A stretch of DNA of 64,000 nucleotides from Fagopyrum homotropicum. Its lineage: Eukaryota > Streptophyta > Magnoliopsida > Caryophyllales > Polygonaceae. The DNA is taken from contig BSWB01000002.1 of the NCBI GenBank assembly GCA_033239125.1, positions 48,519,001 through 48,583,000 of the forward strand. The letters run 5' to 3'. This document shows, one piece after another, positions 31,526-40,850 of this stretch. Position 1 is the first letter of the stretch; each line of letters starts with the position of its first letter. Under the pieces are notes generated by a model that was not told where the DNA came from, ran no database searches, and was given only the letters and a program-made list of their open reading frames with translations. The translations under genes were made by a program, and so were the position numbers.

Positions 31526-33004
31526 CCCGCATCAAATGTGGGTGGAGCGGACGTGGGACTTGGACGGCTTGCGGTGCTTAGCGTGGGTCCCAATGCCATA
31601 ATGAACATGAAGAGCTCTCTACCACCTTTGATTGATCATCCACCATCACTCCACATGAGTGAACCAAAATACCGAAAACACCATTTTTTACATTGTGAGG
31701 ACTCTCTTTCACTTCTTTATTTAATTCGCACATTGGGGACAATGTGGCTTTAAGTATGGGGTGAGGTTTTCATAATCATTTGCATTATTGCATATAGGAT
31801 AGTTTAATATTATTGTCACATGTAGTTTTTTGCATTATACATTTTTATCACAAAAATTCCAAAAAAATCAAAAAATTTTAAAAAAAATGTGTGCTTCCTA
31901 GTTTGGATATGACCCTCATGATGAGATTGTTTTGTGAATTGGCTATGGATGGCCTTGTGTGTTGAATGGATTTGAGCATATGTGGACTTGAAATACTTCT
32001 CTTGAATCCTATGTATGAATTTTGATTATGATGTTTGCCTTGATTGGATTAAGAATTGATGGTCGAAATTACATGCTAGTTCTTGCACATCATCTAGGAA
32101 TGATTAAGGCAATTCATCTCTCTTCTTCTCATCTTGATCATGTTGTTTGAGCACCTCACTTAACTAAAAAAAACAAAATTTGACCTCTTTTGACCCATCC
32201 GGGAATAGGAGCATGCTAGTGTGTTGAGTGCGTGAAAAGCAAGTGAGGGTGAAGTTGTTGATGAATGAATGTTGTGAATGAAGTGCTGAATTTGTTGTGA
32301 AAAGTGTTGAAAAAAATATAGGTTTGGGGACTTTGGTTTTGATGACGAGTAACTCGGCACCATTCACATAATCAGGTGTTTGTGCCTTGCCAAAGTCGGA
32401 TAAACCAAATGTCCTAACGAGTCTTGGTATGTGTGTCCAGTATGAGGCACCTCGGAAAAATCCCGAGGTCCGCTAATCACCAAGGTTTCAGCTTTTGTAC
32501 ACCAATATCATTGTCTAAAAAATAAGTGAAAGAAAAAGACAATGAAAAAGAAAAGATGGAGAAAAATATACACTTGTGGGGAAGTTGATCAAAAATGAAA
32601 TTATTGAGTTAGTTCCTTTCCCGGATTAGCATCACATGACCTAAAAAAGTTCCCACCTATAACAACGTTTCTTGGCCTCTTCTCTCCTAAGTCCTTGTGA
32701 CCTATTTGCATATGTGTATGACTTAGTGATCTAGATTGGATATTCTCATGATCATCTTGATTTCTTCATTTTCACCTTTCATGCATGCTTTCGAGTTAAG
32801 TATAATTGTTTTTCCGTGCCTTCATTCATTTAATACATGATTGCTTGTCCATTGCTATGAAACATGACTATGAAGGTGATCCAATTTTAGAAGCACAACT
32901 CCAAAAATATTTTTTCTGTTTCTCTGCATTCATAAATCATGCCATCTCGTAGCCTATAGTTGGACCTTGCCCGGGGACGAGCAAGTGACAAGTATGGGGT
33001 ATTT

Positions 33005-34800
33005 TGATGACATGATTTATGACGTTAGTTTAGGCATTCATTTAGATAGTTTTTCTCGTTATTAATGCATGGTTTGGCATTAGTTCATGACGTTTACGCT
33101 TAATTCTGGCATATTGTCGAAATAGACGTCTACACAAACTCTTGTCGGTTTTGTAGGTATTTTGGAGAGCTTTTGGAGCTTAGTCGATACATTCGAGGAT
33201 CATTCCTCGTGGTGGGACACTTCCGGACTCATTAAGGAGCAAGCTAGGAGCAAAGGAGAACACATAGGACCTTGTTGGTGCATGCCTTGCACAAAATCAT
33301 GGCTTAATAATCCAAAGAGAGTTGAACAGGGGATTCCACGGCCCAGAGGCCAGAACCACGCCCGTGGTTTTGGCCGTGGTTTTCTCTGGACGGCTTTGAC
33401 ATGTGTCCCACGATCTCTTTGCCCGACCCTTGCTCTTGGTGGAGAATATAAGTGGTCCTGTAGGCTGTTGTTAGGGGAGACTCCCACATTCTCTCACACA
33501 TTATCATTATCCATATTGGGAATTCTTTCAGGAGAAGAAAAACACTCTCATTTTGGAGGAAGAACAACACATCAAGATAGAGATTTAGTGTGAACTTTTG
33601 AGTGATTTTTGAGTGACTTTTGTTGAGAACATTTGGAAGGATTGTAAAGAACGTTTTGGAGCTATGTTTGAAGGGTTGTAAGTCTTGTTTCATCTCATAT
33701 TCAGCTAAGACTACTTGTTTCTTTTCACTTTCATTTCATTTTCTTGCTATGGAAGCCATGAATGTTTGCTTGTTGAGTTTGAATCTTAAAATGCATATTG
33801 TTGGCTGAATAGTTGTGATTCTAGGGTAATGGAATGATGGTTATGGCTTGGACTATGATAGAATAGACTTGAATGTACCTTTGGATGATTTTCTTGCTCG
33901 AACCTAACCTTTGATGAAAACCACGGCCTCATGTACTTCCATGCCCGTGGTTCTGTATGATCTACCCGTGGTTTGTTCTATTGTGCTTGTATTGATAAAT
34001 CTGAATGTTAGGATGTTAGATTGTTGAAATCCTAGTTTTTGTTAAGTATAATCTAGCCGAGGGTGACCTAATGCCAGCAAACTAAGTGAGGGAAGAGACT
34101 TACCCGGTAATTCTTGATCTTAGATACCAAAGATGATGAACTCTAGGTAGTAGTGAGCCTCACAAGCCGCTATTGGACTGAGTATGCTAGGATTGATGCT
34201 TAAGACTTGTCTTCCCGAGACTTACCCGGTAAGGAGAGGTTTGATCCCTAGATAGCAATCCGGTTTGTGTAGAATTCCCAACCTTAGGCTCCTAGAGACT
34301 TACCCGGTAATAGGACGTTAGGTGAGGGATTAGTGGACCATGAGACCTACCCAGTGTTTGATCCCATTTGAGAAACACCCTTTTCCCAACATACCGTAGC
34401 TTGTCCAAGGTTGATTAGAAGCTTGAGTCCAATGCAATAACCGGAAGTCCTAACCCCTAGAATCTGTTTTCCTCTCTTTGATCACATATCTTGTTCTTGT
34501 GTTGTTTGTTTGTGTTGCTAGTTTGATTTATAATATTGCATGATTTGTGATCTTTGCTTGATCATCACAAAAACCAAACCCAAAAATATCATGATTTTCA
34601 TTTCTTTATTTCCTTCTCTTTTCTTAGACTAGATTTGCACTATGCATGATCACTTGTTTGATTTGATTTCACCTTAGTCTTCGTGTTTGACCTCGGAATA
34701 CTATCCTTGCTACAAAACGACCCATACACTGTAGGTTCGCTAGGAGTTAGGAAATTATATCGAGTTATAAATCGATTGAGAAAGACTTTTGTGTGGTACA
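33005..34800 (+). repeat. 3' LTR of Athila-2
   Basis: It starts TGATGACATGATTTATGACG directly after the pre-LTR tract and ends GTGTGGTACA at 34800, about 1796 bp. TATAAG is at 33447-33452. GC modules are at 33333-33385 (including CCACGCCCGTGG at 33356-33367) and 33914-33975 (AACCACGG...CCGTGGTT hairpin arms). Repeated GACTTACCCGGTAA-type blocks occur in the 3' third. The right end is inferred by analogy with the related solo LTR, because no 5' LTR is available for comparison. Confidence 0.78.
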
Positions 34801-34834
34801 TTAAGTCCAAACAACCGCTCCTCCCCGGTTACCT

Positions 34835-35902
34835 TCAAGGCAAGGTGAAGCAACTTTTTTCCCAATAGATTCCGGATTCTAACTTCACCGACAAATGGTA
34901 AGATCTTCCATAGTCAAGTTTGTACAGTTTGGTTCTCATGGAAGTCTTACCGGCCTTCGTATATGCCCATGGGACATTATCAAGCTTCGTGTCCCAACCT
35001 TTCCAGGACCGAGAGATCATCTTATCAAGAATCATTATAGCTTCCCCATTCAAGATCTTCTTTTGACCATTTGTTGGAGGATGGTATAGGGTCCTTACCA
35101 TGTGGGTGACCTCATACTTAAACAAAAGACACTTATTGGTCTTAGCGGTGAAGCACTTGCCAACATCATTCATCATAGTCCGAGGAGTGCTAAGCCTTAG
35201 GAGGGTGAACTGGTTGAAGGTTCTTAAATCAATCTTGGAATCTTTAGCTTTCAACAAATCCGGGAGAGGTTTCACCTTGACCTTAGGAGGTTCCTTCGGG
35301 AGAGACATCAAACTCTTGGGTGCATCCCGGAAATAATTGTAATCTTTAAAGGGAGTAAGAGCAAATGTCGGGTGAGGTCCTTCACATCTTGGGTTGAGAT
35401 TCATCCCAAGATGACAATCCACATATGAAATCTCACCCAACTTAACCGGTTGTATCTCATTCTCGGACACGGCTTCAACAACTTGGCCAAGGCGTTCTGA
35501 ATCTTCCCCTTCTTCCGTGAGATCTTCAAGAGGAATTTCAGGCTCGACAGAAGGGGTGCTCAAAACTTGGAGTTCTTTTTTGCACACCTCCTTTTGTTGA
35601 TCCTTTTCAACATAGGATATGGTGCTTTTGAGGTTATCCACCCTCCTCATTATTCGCTCGAAAATTAATTCAAATTGATCCTTAGGAGGTTGTTGTGGAG
35701 ATTGCACTTGAGGCATTAGAGATTCGTGAGCTTGTCCACAAATCTTATAATAGGTAGAAAGATCCTTCCAAGATTCAAGGTCATCCTCGATAGCTTCCTC
35801 TCTTTGTCTTGCAATCCATCTCTCATATTCCAAGGCTTCATCCTTGAGCCTGAGTTGCCTTAAAACTTTGTCAAGTTCGGCTCTAAGGTTTCTTCCAACC
35901 AT
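34835..35902 (-). CDS. Athila-1 gag-integrase fusion ORF (355 codons)
   Basis: The minus-strand ORF opens with MVGRNLRAELDKVLRQLRLK, an Athila-like gag start, just after the primer site. It continues through a charged region (to about residue 155) and a segment resembling the linker before RT (KVKPLPDLLKAKDSK, about residues 220-235). It ends with integrase catalytic-core sequence (STPRTMMNDVGKCF, KYEVTHMVRTLYHPPTNGQ, LDNVPWAYTKAGKTSM, LYKLDYGRSYHL). Most of gag, protease, RT, RNase H and the integrase N-terminus are missing, yet the frame stays open. The key Asp of the usual SDGG box reads NDVG. It may encode a protein used in trans or simply be a deletion product. The stop at 34835 lies 35 bp from the Athila-2 boundary. 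Confidence 0.75.
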   Translation of the reverse strand: MVGRNLRAELDKVLRQLRLKDEALEYERWIARQREEAIEDDLESWKDLSTYYKICGQAHESLMPQVQSPQQPPKDQFELIFERIMRRVDNLKSTISYVEKDQQKEVCKKELQVLSTPSVEPEIPLEDLTEEGEDSERLGQVVEAVSENEIQPVKLGEISYVDCHLGMNLNPRCEGPHPTFALTPFKDYNYFRDAPKSLMSLPKEPPKVKVKPLPDLLKAKDSKIDLRTFNQFTLLRLSTPRTMMNDVGKCFTAKTNKCLLFKYEVTHMVRTLYHPPTNGQKKILNGEAIMILDKMISRSWKGWDTKLDNVPWAYTKAGKTSMRTKLYKLDYGRSYHLSVKLESGIYWEKSCFTLP

Positions 35903-36009
35903 TGGCTACCTTGAAAAGTCGAAGACAAAAAGAAAAACAAGATCAAAAGCAAAAGAAAAAGGGAGGTCAACACTATCAATGATCATGCGCACATAATGAT
36001 CTAGAACTA

Positions 36010-36028
36010 GCCCCCGGTAAAGGCGCCA
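36010..36028 (-). other. Primer binding site of Athila-1
   Basis: On the minus strand TGGCGCCTTTACCGGGGGC lies six bases after the LTR end at 36035. It is an Athila-type site, usually assigned to tRNA-Asp, with small changes from the common form. Confidence 0.8.
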
Positions 36029-36034
36029 AAAACT

Positions 36035-37678
36035 TGTTTGCTCCTAGACATGTGTGATATGATGAAGGATATAGTCTTAAATTTATACTTGTAATAAAAG
36101 TTTGAACAAATAAGTGAACCCACGATGTATGGATCGTTATGTAGATAAGCAGATATTTCAAGGTCAATCTAAAGGACTAAGGTGAAATCAATATAAGTGA
36201 TAAATAAAAAAATAGAATAGACTAATGTTGAAATAAAGAATAAAGAAAATAACAATAGAGATAACTAATATGATAATTGGGCAATGCAGATTTTCGAGAT
36301 CAAGGTATCCAGTTGCGGTTTTCAATTCAAGACTTCTAAAAACTAGGACAAGGTTGGGATCGCTAAGGAAAGGTGTTTCTATGGTGGGAATGAACACGGG
36401 GGAGGTCTCTCAAACTACTATCCCAAACCAAAGAATCTATTACCCGGTAATCTCAAGGCTATAAAGAAAGGAACATAAACTCAAACCAACCACTCAACCT
36501 AAGGGAATAGAACTAACCTACACCGGATAAGACTCAAGGTAAGCTCACTCAAGCAAGAGGTCGGGCACACTCAAACCAATAAAGGGTTTTGAATCCCTTA
36601 TTACCTAGAACTCGTCATCGGAGGTAACTAAGAAAGGGAATCACCGGGTAAGTCTCTTCTCAGGCTTAAATGTAAGCCTTAGAGGGATCTAAGGGTATGA
36701 AACACTCATAAAATACTAGGATTTGGGCAATATAAAACTCAAGCATAAAGATATAACATCTACGGATAAACAGAATAAACCTCAGGTGGTTCTAGGATAA
36801 ACCGCAACAGCAATTCCTGAAGAATTGGTTGAAGTTCTACAGAACGAGGTTAAACTAACTCTAAGTGTCCAAATCTAACATAAAGGCTCAATCTATTATC
36901 ATCTAAACCATAACAATCAACCAATTACCCTAGAATAGCAAGGATTTATCCAACAACACACATATTCAAATCAAGAAAGGTAAAAGAAGAAATGAAGAAA
37001 CCCATAAGCAATAAAAGAAAAGAAAAGAAAGAAATACTTAGCAAGATGTCTTCAATATCCAAAAGCAAAAGCAATCCAACAATTAAGGTAGAATCTTTAA
37101 TCCGAAAGCAATGAAATCAAGAACCTATGTCTATCTCTCCAAGAATTCTCTCAAATATTTCTCAATCACAAGTGTTATAGCTAAATCAATGTTGTAGCGT
37201 AAAATTTAGAGTACTAGAACGTGTTGCCAATGTTTTTCAAATCTTGCCGGCATGAGAGATATATAGGAAATAATCTAGGGTTAGACTAGCATGAGTCATG
37301 GGCCGAAATAAGATAAACCGTGGGTTGGGCCGTTAATGATCTTGGCCCCAGTTTTGCAGCTTTGTCGGGGGCGCGGTTTCCAATCTGTGTGTGTGTTCTC
37401 GTTAGCTCCTTGCTCAATCCTTTGATGATGTCCCAAATTCCTTTTTATGCTCCATCATGTTCCGCTATGCTCCGTCTTGAGGCTTAGTCGTCATATATGC
37501 CATTCCGATCTAAAATCCTCCAAATTGCCTAAAAATGAGACAAGAATCCGTGTAGACATCTAATCTAAGATAATATGAAAAGTTAAACTTACATTCTACG
37601 GATTCGTGTTATGCATGCAAAACAAAGGAAAATCTTCCTAAATGCAAGTCTAAACTAAGGGCATAAGTCATGTTATCA
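36035..37678 (-). repeat. 5' LTR of Athila-1
   Basis: This LTR is 1644 bp. On the minus strand it starts TGATAACATGACTTATG at 37678 and ends GGAGCAAACA at 36035. It matches 2848-4489 end to end with many substitutions. GC modules correspond to 37316-37382 (upstream of the TATA region) and about 36798-36815 (leader, here decayed to CCGCAACAGC). Confidence 0.87.
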
Positions 37679-37679
37679 A
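37675..37679. repeat. Left target site duplication of Chromo-1 (ATCAA)
   Basis: ATCAA precedes the LTR start at 37680, and ATCAA is found again at 46209-46213. Its first A overlaps the last base of the LTR terminus TTACA, which implies a one-base loss. Four of these five bases are the start of the Athila-1 LTR, so the insertion occurred at the very end of Athila-1. Confidence 0.7.
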
Positions 37680-39409
37680 TGTAAGACCCCAGTCTTTCGC
37701 CTTCACCGCCCCCGCGGTGAAGTGTGCTGCCCCTGCGGCAAGCCGCACCCGCGGCAGGGTCAGCCACCCCTGCGGCTGACTACTGATCGCGCCCGATCTT
37801 TCTTTCGTTCATTTTATCTTCTTTCCACAGATAAAAGATTCGATCTTCTATCTTATGGGCCGGCTTCCTTATCTTCTTCTAACCCTAGAACGTCCTTTCC
37901 TTCTATCTTTCCCGCCTCTTCTATATATTCCCGTCTTCCCTTATTTTTCCTATTTCTTGCATACACTTTTCTCCCAAGCCTGAAGATGCAACCGTCTCCC
38001 TTGCTTCCTGTGATCTTATTGAACGTGTAAGTCTTCTCCTTTGAGTTCTTCATCACATTCATGTAGTTGTTGCATGCCTTTTCTTTTTGTTTCGTTTTCT
38101 CCTTTCGTTGTTCCTTTTCTTCTTCTCCAAGAATTAAGTTTGAACCTTGATTCTTGTTTGCATCCCCGTTGTTGATGTGTGGCTGTTCTCAGGCTCTTTT
38201 GGTTGAGTCTTGACGTGGTTGGATCAAAGGTTCGAGCTTTGGGTCCCTTGCTGAGACCTGTGTTGAGAAGAAACCCCGACAGTGTCTTTTGTTGAGAATT
38301 TGCCCCCGCGCCTGCACAGAGCCTCCCTTGCAGATTTCCTCCCTACCACCCCCGCACCTTTACCCATCCGCCCTCACGGTTTCTTATGCAATAACTCTGT
38401 TCTTGTGAGTTGCTTCCTTCCTTGCTTTCCTTGTTTCTATCCTTGGTTCTTGCGGATGTTCTTTACCCCTGAGTATGCTGTAAGAATAAAGTTGAGCCCT
38501 TAGCTTGAGGAGATCTCTTAGAGATCATTGAGACTAGAAGTTATAGACTTCTAGCAACTGTTTCGTTCCTGATTCGTGATACTTGTGTGAACAGGCTTTC
38601 CTTGCTCTTTTCCTGAGGGAAACTGAGTCGTTCTCTGAGTTGTTTGTTGATCTTTGAGTTACCTTCGAGTGAGGTAAGTCCCTTGGACTTACTTAGCTTC
38701 ATTTTGTATATAGGTTTGAGTGTTTTGGCTTGTTTGTGTTGCTTATCATGTTATAAAGGATAATCAGAATAGGATTCACCCTTTATAACCTTAACAGGCC
38801 CAAGTGTATGATAACCGGGCGGTGACCACTTGTCTAGTTCTACAGAAGACTAGAATGTGCTCTTGCAATCCAAGCCCGTAGGTAACGGATAGTACTGATC
38901 TATTCCTATTGGTAGACAGAAACGGAGGCGAGTTTCGGGAGATTCTCGTGTGACAAAAGAAGTTGAATTAGTAATGGATAACCTTATGAAAAATCATAAC
39001 CGGTTGAGTGCGAGCATGCTATATGTTTACTTTGCCTTATGTGTGTTTGTGTCTTTACTTTCTTTCTAATATCTAGAATGTTAGCTAATAGTTTATACCG
39101 ATGTGGTAGATATTCCTCAGGTTCAAGATGTTGCTGAGTGATCCGGACGGTGTGGTTAGCTGGGTTTCCTGTACATTATAGGACGGGATCAGGTTTATGT
39201 CTATGTTTTTGCTTTTCCCTTTTGTTTTTAACTCGGCTGCAAGTCTTTTACGCTTCCTTTGTTTTAACCTTTGGTTTTATTTTGAGTTTAGTTTTCATTC
39301 GTCTATGCCTTGTTTTAAGATTCGTTGTGTTGTTGCTACTCTGAGAGTCGAGACCCATTATGAGGTCCTAGCCCGTAACGCTTCGAGTTCCCATAACTTT
39401 GGGTGTTTC
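37680..39409 (+). repeat. 5' LTR of Chromo-1
   Basis: It starts TGTAAGACCCCAGTCTTTCG and aligns along its length with 44501-46209. The end is altered: the 3' copy ends GGGGTGTTACA, whereas here TTGGGTGTTTCTTTGATG is found. No TGGTATCAGAGC-like primer site follows at 39410-39510. TATATA is at about 37922. GC-rich clusters are at 37706-37785 (CACCGC...GCGGTG hairpin and CCCGCGGC pieces) and 38300-38385. ORFs inside the LTR are spurious. Confidence 0.87.
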
Positions 39410-39510
39410 TTTGATGTTGGCTTTTGTATGTGTTTTTTCTTGGATTTCTGCTTTAGCTGTAGCATGGTCTTATATCTATATAGATTCTTATATATCTATT
39501 CTTATAACAT

Positions 39511-40850
39511 ATGGTGCGTACCAGAGCTACATCTGCTATGGGGCGAGGAAGGGGTCGACCACCTCTTCCACCTGCCGTCCATGGACGTGGACGTGCACGA
39601 AAACCTCCATTAGCTAGAGGTCGGGGCCAGACCCTAGTTGCTGATCCACCTATCGCTGAGGCATTCGCTGAAGAGGTTGCTAAGTGTGTTGTCCCTAACG
39701 CTGGGAACGGGACTGCGGCTAGGTCCGAAGCACAAAGAGCGCCATCGACGGAGTCCGGTGGAGTGTCCATAGGAGTTTCTGCATATTGCGACTACGTGCA
39801 GAGAGTGGAGGAGGCTATCAAGACTGGAAGACATGCACCAGTTCTGCCAGTTATCGCGAGAAAAGTTGAGGTCTCGCAGAGAGTTACATAGATCGTTGCC
39901 CTGTCTGCTAGAGTTGCTAAGGTTGCTAGAGCACCGGCTGAGGCGAAGGAGCCAAAGCCCGACAGTTGGTTGAAGGCTTTCGATCAGTTGAAGGTTCCCA
40001 CTTTCATGGGAAAGACATGATTGGAGGTGGAGCTATAGCTAAGACAACTGGATATTGCTATGGAGGCGATTGGTTGCCCAGAGGGACGTCGAGTCGACAT
40101 AGCTCAAACGCTGCTGAAGGATCAGGCTCATTCTTTGTAGAGGACTGCTAGCAGTAAGGTCACCAACTATGAGCAGATGAAGACGGTGATTAGGGATCGC
40201 TACTGCCCCGCAAATATGAGGAGGGATCGTCTTCAGGATTTTCTCGAGGCTGGATTTGAGGATTTGCCTATTGTTGATATCATCAGCAAGTTTCAGGATG
40301 AGTTGTCTTTGCTAGGTCCGTCTGCACCACCTGAGGATCAACATGTTTACCTCTTCTCTCGGAGGTTGAGGGAGTCGACACACTCTTATCTTGCTGGTTT
40401 CCATTGTGATTCCCTGACAGACTATCAGGATAGAGCTTCTTCTTATGAGAGAGACCGGTTTGAGAGAGACCGATTGGGTCAGTGGAGAGCTTCTGAGACA
40501 GGAGGTTCTAAGAAGAGACAAAAGACTGGATCATCCAATGCTGGAGCTGGAGCAGCTAGTTTTGGGCGTAGTTAGACGCCGGGATGTTCTGGCTTTCAGC
40601 AAAGTTCCGATAGAGGACAGAAGTGTCACAACTGCGGAGGTGTTGGACACATTCGAACTGATTGCAAGAAGCCCGCAGTAACTTGCTTTTCCTGTGGCAA
40701 GCCAGAGCATAGAGCCGCATTCTGCCGTCAGGGCAAGATGCTAACTCAGCAGGGTTCGTCACCTGCTAGTGTTACAGGAGGAGGTCAAAGGTCTCAGTAT
40801 CAATAGCAGCAGAGAGTTTCTGGTTCTACCGCTCCTCGGGGTTCTACTCC
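39511..40850 (+). pseudogene. gag: Chromo-1 gag
   Basis: The start is the ATG at 39511 (MVRTRATSAMGRGRGRPPLP), paralleling the Chromo-2 start at 51179. A basic Arg/Gly-rich N-terminus is followed by the capsid-like domain (PDSWLKAFD-type, then MKTVIRDRYCPANMRRDRLQ, FQDELSLLGPSAPPEDQHVY, LFSRRLRESTHSYLAGFHCD). Two zinc knuckles follow at about 40624-40735: CHNCGGVGHIRTDC and CFSCGKPEHRAAFC, both with intact Cys/His residues. A frameshift near 40015, stops near 39889 and 40573, and a TAG at about 40804 (in a Gln run) break it. Confidence 0.85.

Larger units (their letters stand above)
31304..33004 (+). other. Athila-2 3' non-coding region
   Basis: It starts with the conserved GGGAGGCAACCC motif (31340-31364). 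It continues through T-rich and GAT-rich low-complexity sequence, the TTGGGGACAATGT block (about 31733), a GAGTAACTCGGCACCATTCA block (about 32347) and the pre-LTR tract GGGGACGAGCAAGTGACAAG plus TATGGGGTATTT (32974-33004). The equivalents in Athila-1 and Athila-3 are listed at 4490 and 13973. ORFs at 31281-31753 are low-complexity (poly-Asp from GAT repeats). I see no gene here. Confidence 0.75.
27259..34800 (+). mobile_element. Athila-2: 3' part of an Athila-like element
   Basis: The plus-strand order is end of gag, pol, 3' non-coding sequence and 3' LTR (33005-34800). The 5' LTR, primer site and most of gag are absent. The sequence left of 27259 is Athila-3, which was inserted in the Athila-2 gag. 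The missing part should lie beyond Athila-3, where rearranged Copia-2 and chromodomain sequence is found instead. At 34801 Athila-1 minus-strand sequence resumes, so Athila-2 was inserted in Athila-1. No env-position ORF is seen between pol and the LTR. Confidence 0.83.
2848..37678 (-). mobile_element. Athila-1: deleted, non-autonomous Athila-like Gypsy
   Basis: The LTRs are 36035-37678 (5' in element orientation) and 2848-4489 (3'), both beginning TGATAACATG and ending in a GAGCRAACA-type terminus. The primer site lies at 36010-36028. The internal region keeps a gag-integrase fusion ORF (34835-35902), a remnant of the env-position ORF (7253-7500) and 3' non-coding sequence. Protease, RT and RNase H are missing. 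Athila-2 with its own insertions lies between about 7766 and 34800. It probably moved, if at all, using proteins from other elements. Confidence 0.82.

Noticed and set aside
31412..31753. 113-codon ORF with a poly-Asp run
   Set aside because: The acidic run comes from a TGA/GAT microsatellite in the Athila-2 3' non-coding region. The other Athila copies have no equivalent ORF.
39138..39613. Hydrophobic ORFs suggesting a membrane protein
   Set aside because: They lie in the T-rich end of the Chromo-1 5' LTR and leader. The equivalent place in the 3' LTR (about 46032) gives similar T-rich readings, and no family match is visible.
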